Shown one piece after another: positions 55,559-64,000 of a stretch of DNA of 64,000 nucleotides. Source of the DNA: Mesodorylaimus sp. YZB2_4. Taxonomy: Eukaryota; Nematoda; Enoplea; Dorylaimida; Dorylaimidae. Made by a program: the position numbers and the translations under genes. The stretch is taken from assembly GCA_030248295.1 (NCBI GenBank), contig JASANH010000513.1:1-64000 (forward strand). Direction: 5' to 3'. The stretch's first letter is position 1. The number at the start of each line of letters is the position of its first letter. The notes under the pieces are model-generated. The model was not told the origin of the DNA. It saw only the letters and a program-made list of their open reading frames with translations, and did no database searches.

Positions 55559-56003
55559 CTTCTGGCGCAGTTGTGTAAACAATTTCTTTCCCAATCTGTT
55601 TCAAGCAAGGTACCTCAGCTGCCTGTTATACATCTCATTCCGTGTTCCAAAAATAATTTAGGCTGGATCAACTAACTGTCTCACGCAATTTAGCGCCTAA
55701 GGCAAAAACATTGGAAAATTTCTTGTCAGAAATGTTTCGGCTGCGTGCGTCAAGGATTACAACGATAGTTTACTAGACGATATGTGTGTGACTAAGCCAG
55801 AAGTAATTTAGAAGAAGAAACTACACCATTCCGATTGCTATGGATCAATCTCATAAACCCTCTAAAACTGTGCTTTTTAACTATTGCGCACAGCAGATAT
55901 CGTTGAAAGCTGAAAACTCGTAACTGTCCCCAAGTGTAGAAGGAGAATCAGTTCATTTCTTAAATGCCTTGAACTGTCCCATTGTTGAAGTTACTGCGTC
56001 CTA

Positions 56004-56141
56004 ATGGCAGGAGCAACTGATCGTGGGTTTGGGCCCCACAAAAAATTAGGTATCGAGGAGACCCATTCTGGATTTATGTCCCGCAATCAACTGATCGATA
56101 TGACTGCATATCATGCTAATCAGCAGCAAAAGCGGGAAATG
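56004..56141 (+). CDS. Putative first exon of an unrecognised plus-strand gene
   Basis: ATG opens 46 codons (MAGATDRGFGPHKKLGIEET, then HSGFMSRNQLIDMTAY and a Gln/Lys-rich end) that finish at a GTAAGA donor in phase 0. Composition is that of an ordinary soluble protein, with balanced charges and no low complexity. No following exon was found in the next 2 kb, and no family came to mind. Confidence 0.3.
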
Positions 56142-56582
56142 GTAAGAATTTTTTATAAACACATTTTTGCAATGTTTTGTGGGTAAATTTTGTTACTGGG
56201 TGACTTGACGCTTTTCCGAGACCTCCGCTTTTCCCTGATCTCTTCAGGTAATGCTACAGTAATCTTATGAATGGTAACCGCGGTTGAAGATTTACTAATC
56301 AAATATAGTAGAAGGCTAAGAAATGCACAGAAGTGATGTTCTATGTTTAATGAACTGGATATTAAAACTGCATGACATTACTGCGTTTCTAACAGCAGTA
56401 ATTGACTATTCACCAAACGTCACCATCGTCCCTGATTCTTTCCTCACTCTGGTTCTTCGATGAAAGGGGTCTTCTTCGCCATGTAATCCCCATGGTGTTT
56501 AGCGGTTCCTTATTGTTTCTACCGCCGCTGGCCATGTAGTCGACATACGCCGATGTTGCACCTGACGGCCTTGGTAACTTAC

Positions 56583-56630
56583 AAACGCCAGTCTGACCGA
56601 ATCAGCTTCCCAATTGATCATGCTGATCAT
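56583..56630 (-). CDS. Duplicated small gene, copy 2: first exon MISMINWEADSVRLAF
   Basis: Sixteen codons on the minus strand ending TTT followed by a GTAAGT donor in phase 0. Thirteen of the residues recur at 50852 with synonymous changes only. TATATAAGG lies upstream at about 56727-56737. Read through the donor, the frame stops soon; shifted by one base it reads PRPSGAT, similar to PRPPGAS in copy 1. The product is unrecognised and the next exon was not found. Confidence 0.35.
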
Positions 56631-56726
56631 TAGGATGCAATTTTATTTCACATCGGGAAGGGTCGAAGATTGCAATTATCAGTTGTCAATCAGGTGCAAC
56701 TCATCGACTCCTCTTCGACGCTGCAG

Positions 56727-56737
56727 CCTTATATAGG
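56727..56737 (-). promoter_or_regulatory. TATA-box-like element, copy 2
   Basis: Minus strand CCTATATAAGG followed by CTGCAGCGTCGAAGAGGAG, matching the element near 50987. It lies about 100 bp upstream of the ATG at 56630. Confidence 0.4.
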
Positions 56738-56749
56738 AACCAGATGGGT

Positions 56750-58948
56750 GCGTAAGATTCCTTTATACTCTGCTGGTGCTCCTTCTAAACACAACGTCGG
56801 CGTGGTACAACATGCGGCAGAAAAATCCAGAAAGGAACATGGCTTTCACACGACGCAGTGTTGACACCCAGTCTGACCAACAACATTGAATGGATGTTAG
56901 TGAATGTTGCCCAGTAACCGCTATGAACTCATTTGCTTCCAGTTATAACAGCCTCTTATTGTAAAGTCTCTGCTGCAAGGTCATATGAGCGTGTTAGATA
57001 TTTGAATACAGGGCACACCTGAAGCCACTAGCACTGACCACTAGCCAGAGAATTGAAACAAGAAGTGTACGAAAGAAGACATATATGAAGCTTACTGAAC
57101 ACAGGAAGTATAGTCGAATGAAAACCGGCGCTGAAAACCGAACAGTGCCCTTCTCAGGATGTGCATACGTACAGTATACTGTGTGTATAGTGCCCATCTT
57201 ACGATTAGTATCTAGCATTGGAAGCGCCGTGATCGTGATTTAGCATAGGAAGCGCCTCCAGCGCGATCTTAAATCAAGGCGGTGGCGCATTTGTGGGGTG
57301 CTTTCTTCTGTAACGAGCACACACAGGAGGGTTAGGACAATAGCCTTTGTCCAATCTTGTGTATGCTGGTACGTGGTGACCTAACACTCACAGTATTGCC
57401 AACTTTGCTAGCCATAGGTAATCTCGAAGTTCGTGTGGTTCCCTTGACATGCCTGTCACACAAAACCAAAAAACGTCTCTGTCACTGTCACAAGCAACCG
57501 TTTTACTAGCCCGCTACATATATGAGCTTCGTATCAGGGCTCACACCAAGCTACCCTATTATTCGATGTTTCAGCTAACGACACATACAGTAAGACTGAA
57601 CAAGGCTATCAGGTAACTATAATGCGCAAAGCTTAAAACCTATGCACCATCACCAGGCCTTGACAATTTCGCGTTGGAACATGAACCTGAAAGAGGAGAC
57701 TTTTGGTTGCATACACGATTAGCTGACTGGCCCAGACGGCTTTTGTGCAGTATTGATTGACATTCTTCAAAATACAATGTTTGTGTCTACCTCAACAATG
57801 AGTTCGTAACTATTGTAATTTTCAAAAAGATATGACATAATAAGCCGTTGGATGTAGAGGAATTTGTTGTCAGCTGACATTCTGCTTTGCCTGTTATTGA
57901 TCAATGTCTTTATTTATCGAGCATATTTCATGAGGCAATAGCATAGAAGCCAAAAATTACAACCTTGTAAAGATAGATATTTCGGACATCTGCAAAAAAC
58001 TCACAATAAAGTCAATGAGTCACCGTCATACCGTCACTTAACAAATAAGGATGCAGGATTTTCCAGGGGAGTTAGTCCACCTGTTCTAACCTTAGCGCAG
58101 CATTCCACAAAAGCGTGGACGAATATATAAAACTTTGTTAATAAGACTTAGTAAAATGTCTGGGGACAACCAGATCTGGCCTTCGCATGTACGAGCGCTA
58201 ACACGAAAATCAGCTTTGTGAACGAGTCAGACTGTTTTTAAAATCATTAATACCGTGGTAAAATTTATAGCACTGAGTCAATTTTAAACTTTCCTCTTAT
58301 CATAAAGCATAGACCAACAAGCTTTACCCAAGGAATCAGAATAAGAACTGGCAACGTCGTTCAATGCTAGCCTAAGTGCCTACGTATTAGCACGTTCTAA
58401 CTGATCAATATTCATTGGTTAAGTCCATCAATATCCATCAGTGCCTATTCCATTCGCCAATAATAGGGGCGTACTGTACTTTTACTGTAGGCTATACTAA
58501 GCCGCTACTAGCCAAGTCACCAAGTTATCACGGATAATTTCAGCAGTCACTTGCACTTTTATTTAAACTTTTATTGTCAATAATAGAAGCCAAAAGGAAA
58601 TATAGTCCGATCGCAGTAAGAAAGTAAGGGGAATTACATACTGTAGGTATATTGTTGCCCACACGCTCGAAATTCTGTGACTGTGTCAGTGATTGAGTAA
58701 CATTCCATTGCTGCATCAAGAATCGCTTGCAATCACTCACACTTGCATACACTAGCATTAGCATCGTGCATTGCCGAAAAGATATCTCTCGGTCGCTTAC
58801 AGTATGTGGAATCGCAAACAAAGTATCACGGATCATACGAAGGATGAATGGGAAGTAGACTATGTAAAGTTAGGTGTGATAAAGAGATTTAGATCACGCA
58901 AATAGACACACACACGCGTACACACAAAAGGCATGAAAAGGTTTATCG
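56750..58948. other. Stretch without recognised genes or repeats
   Basis: I see no family, long frame or delimited repeat. A short local duplication around 57220-57260 (AGCATAGGAAGCGCC) is the only pattern noted. Confidence 0.4.
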
Positions 58949-60231
58949 CTACGGGACATAAGCGTAGTGATAGCAGTCAGGGATGCTGATAAGATTTGTA
59001 GTGTCATTGTAACTCCACGCAAATAAATTGCATTTCTTGTGTCCCTGGAACCAGCTGAAACTTCGACACCACATGTTTTTTGAACAGCGGCTAGAACAAT
59101 CAATGACCGATGAGACACTCGGCACTGATTCGATTATGGCTTCTTTCATGAATTGGTTAGGTAACAGATTGAAGTCTTGTGCTTCATCTAAACGCAGAAA
59201 GCCATGTAAATATTGCACTGATTCACCATTTCTGATGACTTGGCTGAAGTTGGCGATGCAGCAGGTTTATATACATGTTTGAAGAGACCACTATATTGTA
59301 TGTTGTGAGGTGGCATTTATGTCCACACTGTGAGCATAGAGTGGATCGATATGCTCACAATAGCGTCTCTCTTATCCCACTATGTGTTGTGGGGCTTTAA
59401 AAAAAAACTTTGAAAACAACATTGGAAAAATTATGTATACACAGTATATGTATATATATATATATATATATATGCGTATTTATATACATATATATACATA
59501 TACATATATATATATATGTATGTCTATAAATACATTTATGTATTTATTACGTGTGTGTATATATACATATATATATATGTGCATATATAATTGTAAATAT
59601 ATCAGTATAAGACAACATTGGAAAGAAATGGCTTACTTACTGGTCATATGGCATAATACCAAATATGTTGCTTCGCAAAGTGAGTCTGAGAAAGTGCGTT
59701 GGGTGCCATACAAGGAGAAACTCCGCGCTTTCAAGGAAACATCATCTTGATAATACGGGTCGCTGACGTGTTGTCTGAAATAGGTGTTCTGGCCTGTAAG
59801 CATTGGATGCGCGCTCCCATCGCCTTTGTACCACCGCGTGTACTGTAATGTAGCGCAAGTAAATCTGCCGCCGTTGAGCCTACAGAATCGCGTCTTACTG
59901 CCATCTACATACGTGAAGAAGCCAACAAATTCTACAAAGCAAATTGTGGCAATGGTTTAAAAGCTACAAAATTATTTTTACATAGAATTTGGTTGTTATA
60001 GAATTCCATTCGCTTTTTGTGTGTATTTGAGCGAATTCTCCTCCAGCACGTCGACATATCTCAAAGGCATGAGTCCAATTCGACGTGGCGGGGGTTGATG
60101 TGTTTGAAATTGTGGGGACGAAAAAGCAGCGACCACCATTCGTAATCCCGTTGAACGTTGTTGCGCAGGTTCGCACAAACTCCGTTTGATTAGGATAACA
60201 TTTTTGCCCTTTGAAGCGATGATAAAATCTA
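58949..60231 (-). CDS. C-type lectin and PAN/apple domain protein, 3' exons
   Basis: Minus-strand exons 59982-60231, 59641-59931 and 58949-59187 (stop). The first holds half a C-type lectin domain: GGRCFFVPT, then NWTHAFEICRRAGGEFAQIH with the usual W..A...C...GG..A pattern. The second completes it: FFTYVDGSKTRFCRLNGG, WYKGDG and CEATYLVLCHM. The third is PAN/apple-like: VIDCSSRCSKNMWCRSFSWF, KKCNLFAW and a final DCYHYAYV. The last junction agrees in phase; the first is one base off, so an indel, an error or an unseen border is involved. Such proteins are secreted or on the cell surface and bind glycans or proteins. The 5' end is missing; a Cys-containing frame at 60711-61007 may be an earlier exon (a GTATTT donor there would be in phase). 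Confidence 0.75.
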
Positions 60232-61399
60232 CTGTACTGTCAGAGTGCTGAATGAGCACTGGAGCCGCAATTTTTTTTGTTTAAAAGGAGTAGATTGTCA
60301 TTAATCGCAAACTTAAGGCAGCTCTAAAATTAAAAGCCTAAGTAGTAGTCACAGGGTAACTGTAAGCTACCAAAGATAGTAGATTTAAGCCCCCTACAAG
60401 GTGCCTGCACCTGATCACTTCTAAATCTAACAAGAACCACTCGGACCATTTTGTAAATGCTTTAATCAAAATTAACTTTTCTCAGCGTCAAAATTTTTAT
60501 TTTTTTATGCCAACATTACGTATGCTCCGCTTCGCCACATTCAGGTTTTGTTTTGTCTAATCAACATGCTGCAGGTAGCATATCTCAGATTGTTTCAGCT
60601 AGACTTTTCTGTGACTCCGCAGAGAAAACTTTATCTTAAAATTTGTTACCGGCGGTTAGCAAAAAATTTTGTGTGAATAACAAAAATACGAAATTCAACA
60701 TGATTACGCGTCAGTGGGGATAGACACTGTAGGATGATACAGGAAACGTGTCACGCAGGAGGATAATATTGTTCAGAAAATACCAGCTGCGGGAAAATGG
60801 CTTCCAACAGACAATTTTGGCGGGCACCTGATGGTAATTTCTATAAACTATTGACATTGTAGAGCAGAAAAGTCCGCCGTAGAGAAGGATCTGCTGAAGG
60901 TCTTCACATTCAAGTGCAGTTTCGCGGCTCGTCATATTGATATTTGTGACATGCTCCAAATCGATCACTGACGGGACCGCTATTCTGTTGAATTTCGCTC
61001 TTAACAAAAGCGGATACGTTTATCTTGGAACAATTTTTTGACCCTTTTGTCACTTTCATAGCTGATGGCCAATGTTTGTGTGGATTGAATGGGACAGCAT
61101 AGCTAACATTCCAGTCCGCCTATCGTCATGCTCTAATCCTAAAAGTTAATGATCTCAAAGCGCCTGTGGTAGCCTCTACCTACGCGTGTAGTCAAAGAAA
61201 AAATATTCCGGACATGTATGCAGGTTTGGAAAGAGTCGCGTGCCCTTCTTATTCACACATTTTTCAGCTATACGCTCGCATGCAAAGAGCAAAGGCATGA
61301 ATAGCCACACTGTCAAGACATTAACTTTTTTAAGCTGTGGCAAAAAAGTATGTTTTACGCAAGCATTGAAAGTGGTCGGGGAAAAGGAATAACAATTAC

Positions 61400-61800
61400 T
61401 CCAAAATTTTAAAAGAGATGGCAACTTTGCAAAACGTTCTTGGAACATGCTTGATTTCAGGATACATTGTACAATGTCATGTCATGTCATGTCATACTTT
61501 ATCCATAGCCAAGCACCATAAGGCGCACTCGAGGGCTAAGGAACACATAATTGACAATCACTTTGTACCGAGGCGGGAGTCGAACCCTCCCCTGTAAGTG
61601 CGCACCCAGCGTGAGAGGCAGACGCCTTAACCCGCTAGGCCACGACCCCGGTATCCTGAAATCAATCATTTGTTAAAATTTTTAATTGTATTAGCAAGGA
61701 GTCCACAAACCTATTACATCGCCTTTACCCTCGTAATCGGTTCGAGCTCCTTATGCACCAGCTCTAAGAAATTCTCTGCTCATGGACATTGAACGAAAAT
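61400..61800 (-). mobile_element. LINE 3' fragment split by a SINE
   Basis: 61408-61464 matches window positions about 36-110 (GCAACTTTGCAAAACGTTCT, GGAACATGCTT). After the SINE the match resumes at about 61671 (GTTAAAATTTTTAATTG, GCAAGGAGTCCACA, CTCGTAATCGGTTC) up to near 61800. This is the extreme C-terminal coding end of the same LINE family, minus strand. Confidence 0.85.
61471..61651 (-). repeat. Full-length SINE-A1 inserted in the LINE fragment
   Basis: The best SINE-A1 copy. Minus strand: CCGGGGTCGTGGCCTAGCGG, GTTAAGGCGTCTGCCTCTCA (A box TGGCCTAGCGG), CGCTGGGTGCGCACTTACAG, GGTTCGACTCCCGCC (perfect B box), GGTACAAAGTGATTGTC, CCCTCGAGTGCGCCTTATGG, GCTTGGCTATGGATAAAGTA and (TGACA)n. The head resembles a class-II, tRNA-Leu-like gene with a long variable arm. 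Confidence 0.9.
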
Positions 61801-63016
61801 ACGTCCTCATGACCAAGTCCTGCACCAAAGTATTTTTGAACCAGACCACTCCACATGTGCATATGTATACACTTGCACGCATTGCACGCGCAGTAGGCGA
61901 GACAGGAACGGCAGAAGTTGGGAACAGTCCACAGTCGACGGATATTGTCGATATGCACCAACAGCATACTTACCCGCTCAGTACATATGCGCGATGTAAC
62001 ATCATCCCACGGCGCCTGATGTAAGAAATGTACTGAATTTTTACAGCACTGCGTTCAAATTTTCTTTGAGTTTCGTAAAACGTCGTTTTTTCTATCAGCC
62101 AGGATGCTCGGAGTTTAAACCGATTAGCGTGCTCTCAGAAGTTTGCCTTTTTGTGAGTTTGCATTGAAGAAGCTTAAAGACACAAAAACGTTAAATGTAT
62201 GTTCTGATGTTTCTCTCCCAACGCACAGTTTTCCTTCGTTTTCTTGTACGTAGTATTCGACCAAGAAGTAACCAATTCATAGCCAATATGGCCTGCTGAT
62301 AATTCAAGCCTAAAACCATTCACGTCTTTTCGTTGCATATATTTATGCCTACCACAGCAAGCTCTGCACGCAAGCAGCTTTCTGTATTTTTTCAACCAAG
62401 AAGCCTTCGCGGACGTTGTTTTCTTCATATTACTTCTTCCAAACTGCTTCATATAGAAATCGAATAATTTTTCCAGACTAATCAAAACATTAATGCCAAA
62501 ACCGGTTGATCGACGTCTCTGCTGCATACTTTTTAATGTGTTATTTTCGCGGCGGCTGCCCCTTGACTGGGGCTCTGACCAATTTGGTTGGCTTCTTTTG
62601 CATCCCCGCGGTCGGTGAGTTGCTGGAAATGAGAAACATTGGGGGCGAAGTAAATTACTCGAAAGCAAAAGTCAATGAAGCTCATGCACGGTGTCTGGAC
62701 TGGCTGGCATCTAGGTGGCCTATGCGGCGGCTGGCTTTATGTGTCCGCGCGGGGCGATTGGTCCTTTATGCCTTTCCGCCTAATCTTCGACAGCAATTAG
62801 GAGGAAGTCCGTAGGTGGATGTATAAGCTGGAAAATTGGTTCTCGCCACAGTTGACCACCAGCGCCAGGGGCTACGTGCCTCGAGTGCACCTTGGCAGTT
62901 TAATCAGTGCTAAGTGGTCGTGCCGCATTTAGGCACAGTGCTGACCAGTTTGGCTCCCATTGGTTAGAGCGTCGAAGAAGGAAAGGTCGCTGTTTTGTGC
63001 TTTTAGGTGGTGCAAC
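61801..63016. other. Stretch without recognised genes
   Basis: Frames at 62174-62668 (minus) and 62506-62814 (plus) overlap and neither resembles a family. Near 63006, TGCTTTTAG could be a splice acceptor for the 5' UTR of the receptor gene that follows. Confidence 0.4.
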
Positions 63017-63675
63017 ATGAGAATCATATTTTCGAGTTTACTATTCTCCACTTTGCTTATTGATTTGAAATATCGAATCGAGGCGACACCAGTGGTCATA
63101 CCCCCGAGTGGTGGAAGTCTCAGGTCAAACCCCCAACACGAGAAAATACCCTACCGAGTTTCGGCTGTTTTGGCTGATCGAACAACTCCGAGTGACGCAA
63201 ATGATGTCGAGAGAAAAGCTGCTAAAGTAGCTCAGTTTAATCAAAGTCAAGGGTGAGTGTGATGGATTCTCTTATTTGTGTTTGACAGCAGATAATGAAA
63301 ATATTGCATGATATGTCACAACTAGCTGCGTGCGGACTGTGACAGATTGACTACTAATTATATCATGCATCCTCTCTATCATGTACACTAAGACCACTCA
63401 GCCCACTCTACAGTATATCCCACCATCGTCATACAAGATCGAAGCCGAGATCAAAATTACGAGCATGTTTTCTTTTTCAGTTTCAAAACATGGTTGACTG
63501 ACATTTTGGAAAACTACGACAGCCGACTGCGCCCTATGTTTGGCAGTAATTAAAATGCAATTTTTGTAAAAAAACCATATCACAAAATTTTTTCTTTGAT
63601 GTTTTAGCAAAGCCACTGGTGATCAAATTGGGAATGTTTCTTATTAGCATTAGTTCTATATCAGAAGCTCACATG
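63017..63675 (+). CDS. Cys-loop ligand-gated channel subunit (anion-type), first exons, runs off the window
   Basis: Exons 63017-63252, 63481-63545 and 63608-63675 have GT..AG borders and agree in phase. The first Met is followed by a hydrophobic signal peptide (RIIFSSLLFSTLLIDLKY). After a variable N-terminus come WLTDILENYDSRLRPMFG and KPLVIKLGMFLISISSISE, the start of the extracellular ligand-binding domain. The LRP..G motif and the SISSISE strand resemble GABA-A/RDL-like and glycine-type subunits more than nicotinic ones. The Cys-loop and all four membrane helices lie beyond 64000, so subunit type and ion selectivity cannot be read. Neuronal or muscle inhibitory signalling is the family role. 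Confidence 0.85.
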
Positions 63676-64000
63676 GTAAGTCTAGGTATCACGGTGTAAT
63701 TCAGGTAATAGTGATCAAAAACCAAACCAGCAGCAGCTAGCTTGCTCGTCAATCTACAGTACACCCAACACCGTTGCATATCTTTTCACCTTCATCTCAC
63801 AATGCCAATGTTCAAACTCAACCGCAAATGACGAGCATGTGCATGCCGATGCCGAGCAGCCGATGTTGAGAATATTTCTACTGTATCGTCAGGTATTATG
63901 ATGGTTCGTCTGACAATGTAAGGCAGCCTGGACATGAAAAAATCAATAATTTTCAACCAATGCAGTTAGAAATTATATAAAAATCGATAATTTCCCTTGC

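Noticed and set aside
61471..61651. Functional tRNA-Leu gene
   Set aside because: The head is followed by the common SINE body and (TGACA)n tail and recurs many times; it is a SINE.
62174..62668. 164-codon minus-strand frame as a gene
   Set aside because: No domain, no splice or promoter evidence, and an overlapping open plus frame.
1..64000. CRISPR array, prophage, operon or bacterial defence system
   Set aside because: The only regular array is the minisatellite; genes have introns and animal families; nothing prokaryotic is present.

Overview
This window is a piece of an invertebrate animal nuclear genome. Its genes are split by GT..AG introns with GTAAGT/GTGAGT-type donors, and the recognisable products are animal housekeeping, transport and neuronal proteins. 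Most non-coding DNA is LINE, tRNA-derived SINE and small non-autonomous DNA transposon sequence. Nothing fixes the phylum; a lophotrochozoan or flatworm is a guess. It is not prokaryotic: there are no operons, Shine-Dalgarno starts or CRISPR arrays.

Layout. 1-2880: a 5'-truncated LINE on the minus strand. 6039-13385 (minus): PU-synthase PUS1, eleven exons joined in one frame (361 aa). 14785-16456 (minus): CCDC59/Fyv7-like ribosome-biogenesis factor, three exons (136 aa). 16555-17164: a long-armed foldback element. 17730-19403 (plus): PIGV/GPI18 mannosyltransferase, one exon (557 aa). 22727-31177 (plus): COQ8/ADCK3 atypical kinase, fourteen exons (717 aa). 35568-50096 (plus): SLC4 anion exchanger, nineteen exons (1102 aa), with a probable alternative first exon. 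50600-56750: a cluster of small, unrecognised, mostly minus-strand genes for secreted or membrane proteins, with duplicated segments. 58949-60231 (minus): 3' part of a C-type lectin/PAN domain gene. 63017-63675 (plus): 5' end of an anion-type Cys-loop receptor gene that leaves the window.

The repeats are the second theme. I could delimit several families by their own structure: two piggyBac-like MITEs with TTAA ends, three hAT-like MITEs (two with perfect target duplications), a foldback with about 120-bp arms, another foldback family with two copies, a short hairpin MITE pair, a SINE family with tRNA-Leu-like heads and two different 3' tails, a second SINE family with another tRNA-like head, and a family with imperfect terminal inverted repeats nested inside it. 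Most sit in introns.

The known genes do not form one pathway. PUS1 and the Fyv7-like factor act on RNA, PIGV on GPI anchors in the ER, COQ8 on mitochondrial coenzyme Q, the SLC4 protein on chloride/bicarbonate exchange and the Cys-loop receptor on inhibitory signalling. The region most likely to hold something undescribed is 50.6-56.8 kb: one four-exon gene there encodes a 102-aa protein with an N-terminal signal and a GPI-like tail, and a neighbouring duplicated segment keeps third-position-biased substitutions in two frames joined by a +1 step at a shared TGA. Exon boundaries were placed by eye from splice signals, phase and family resemblance; no search was run.
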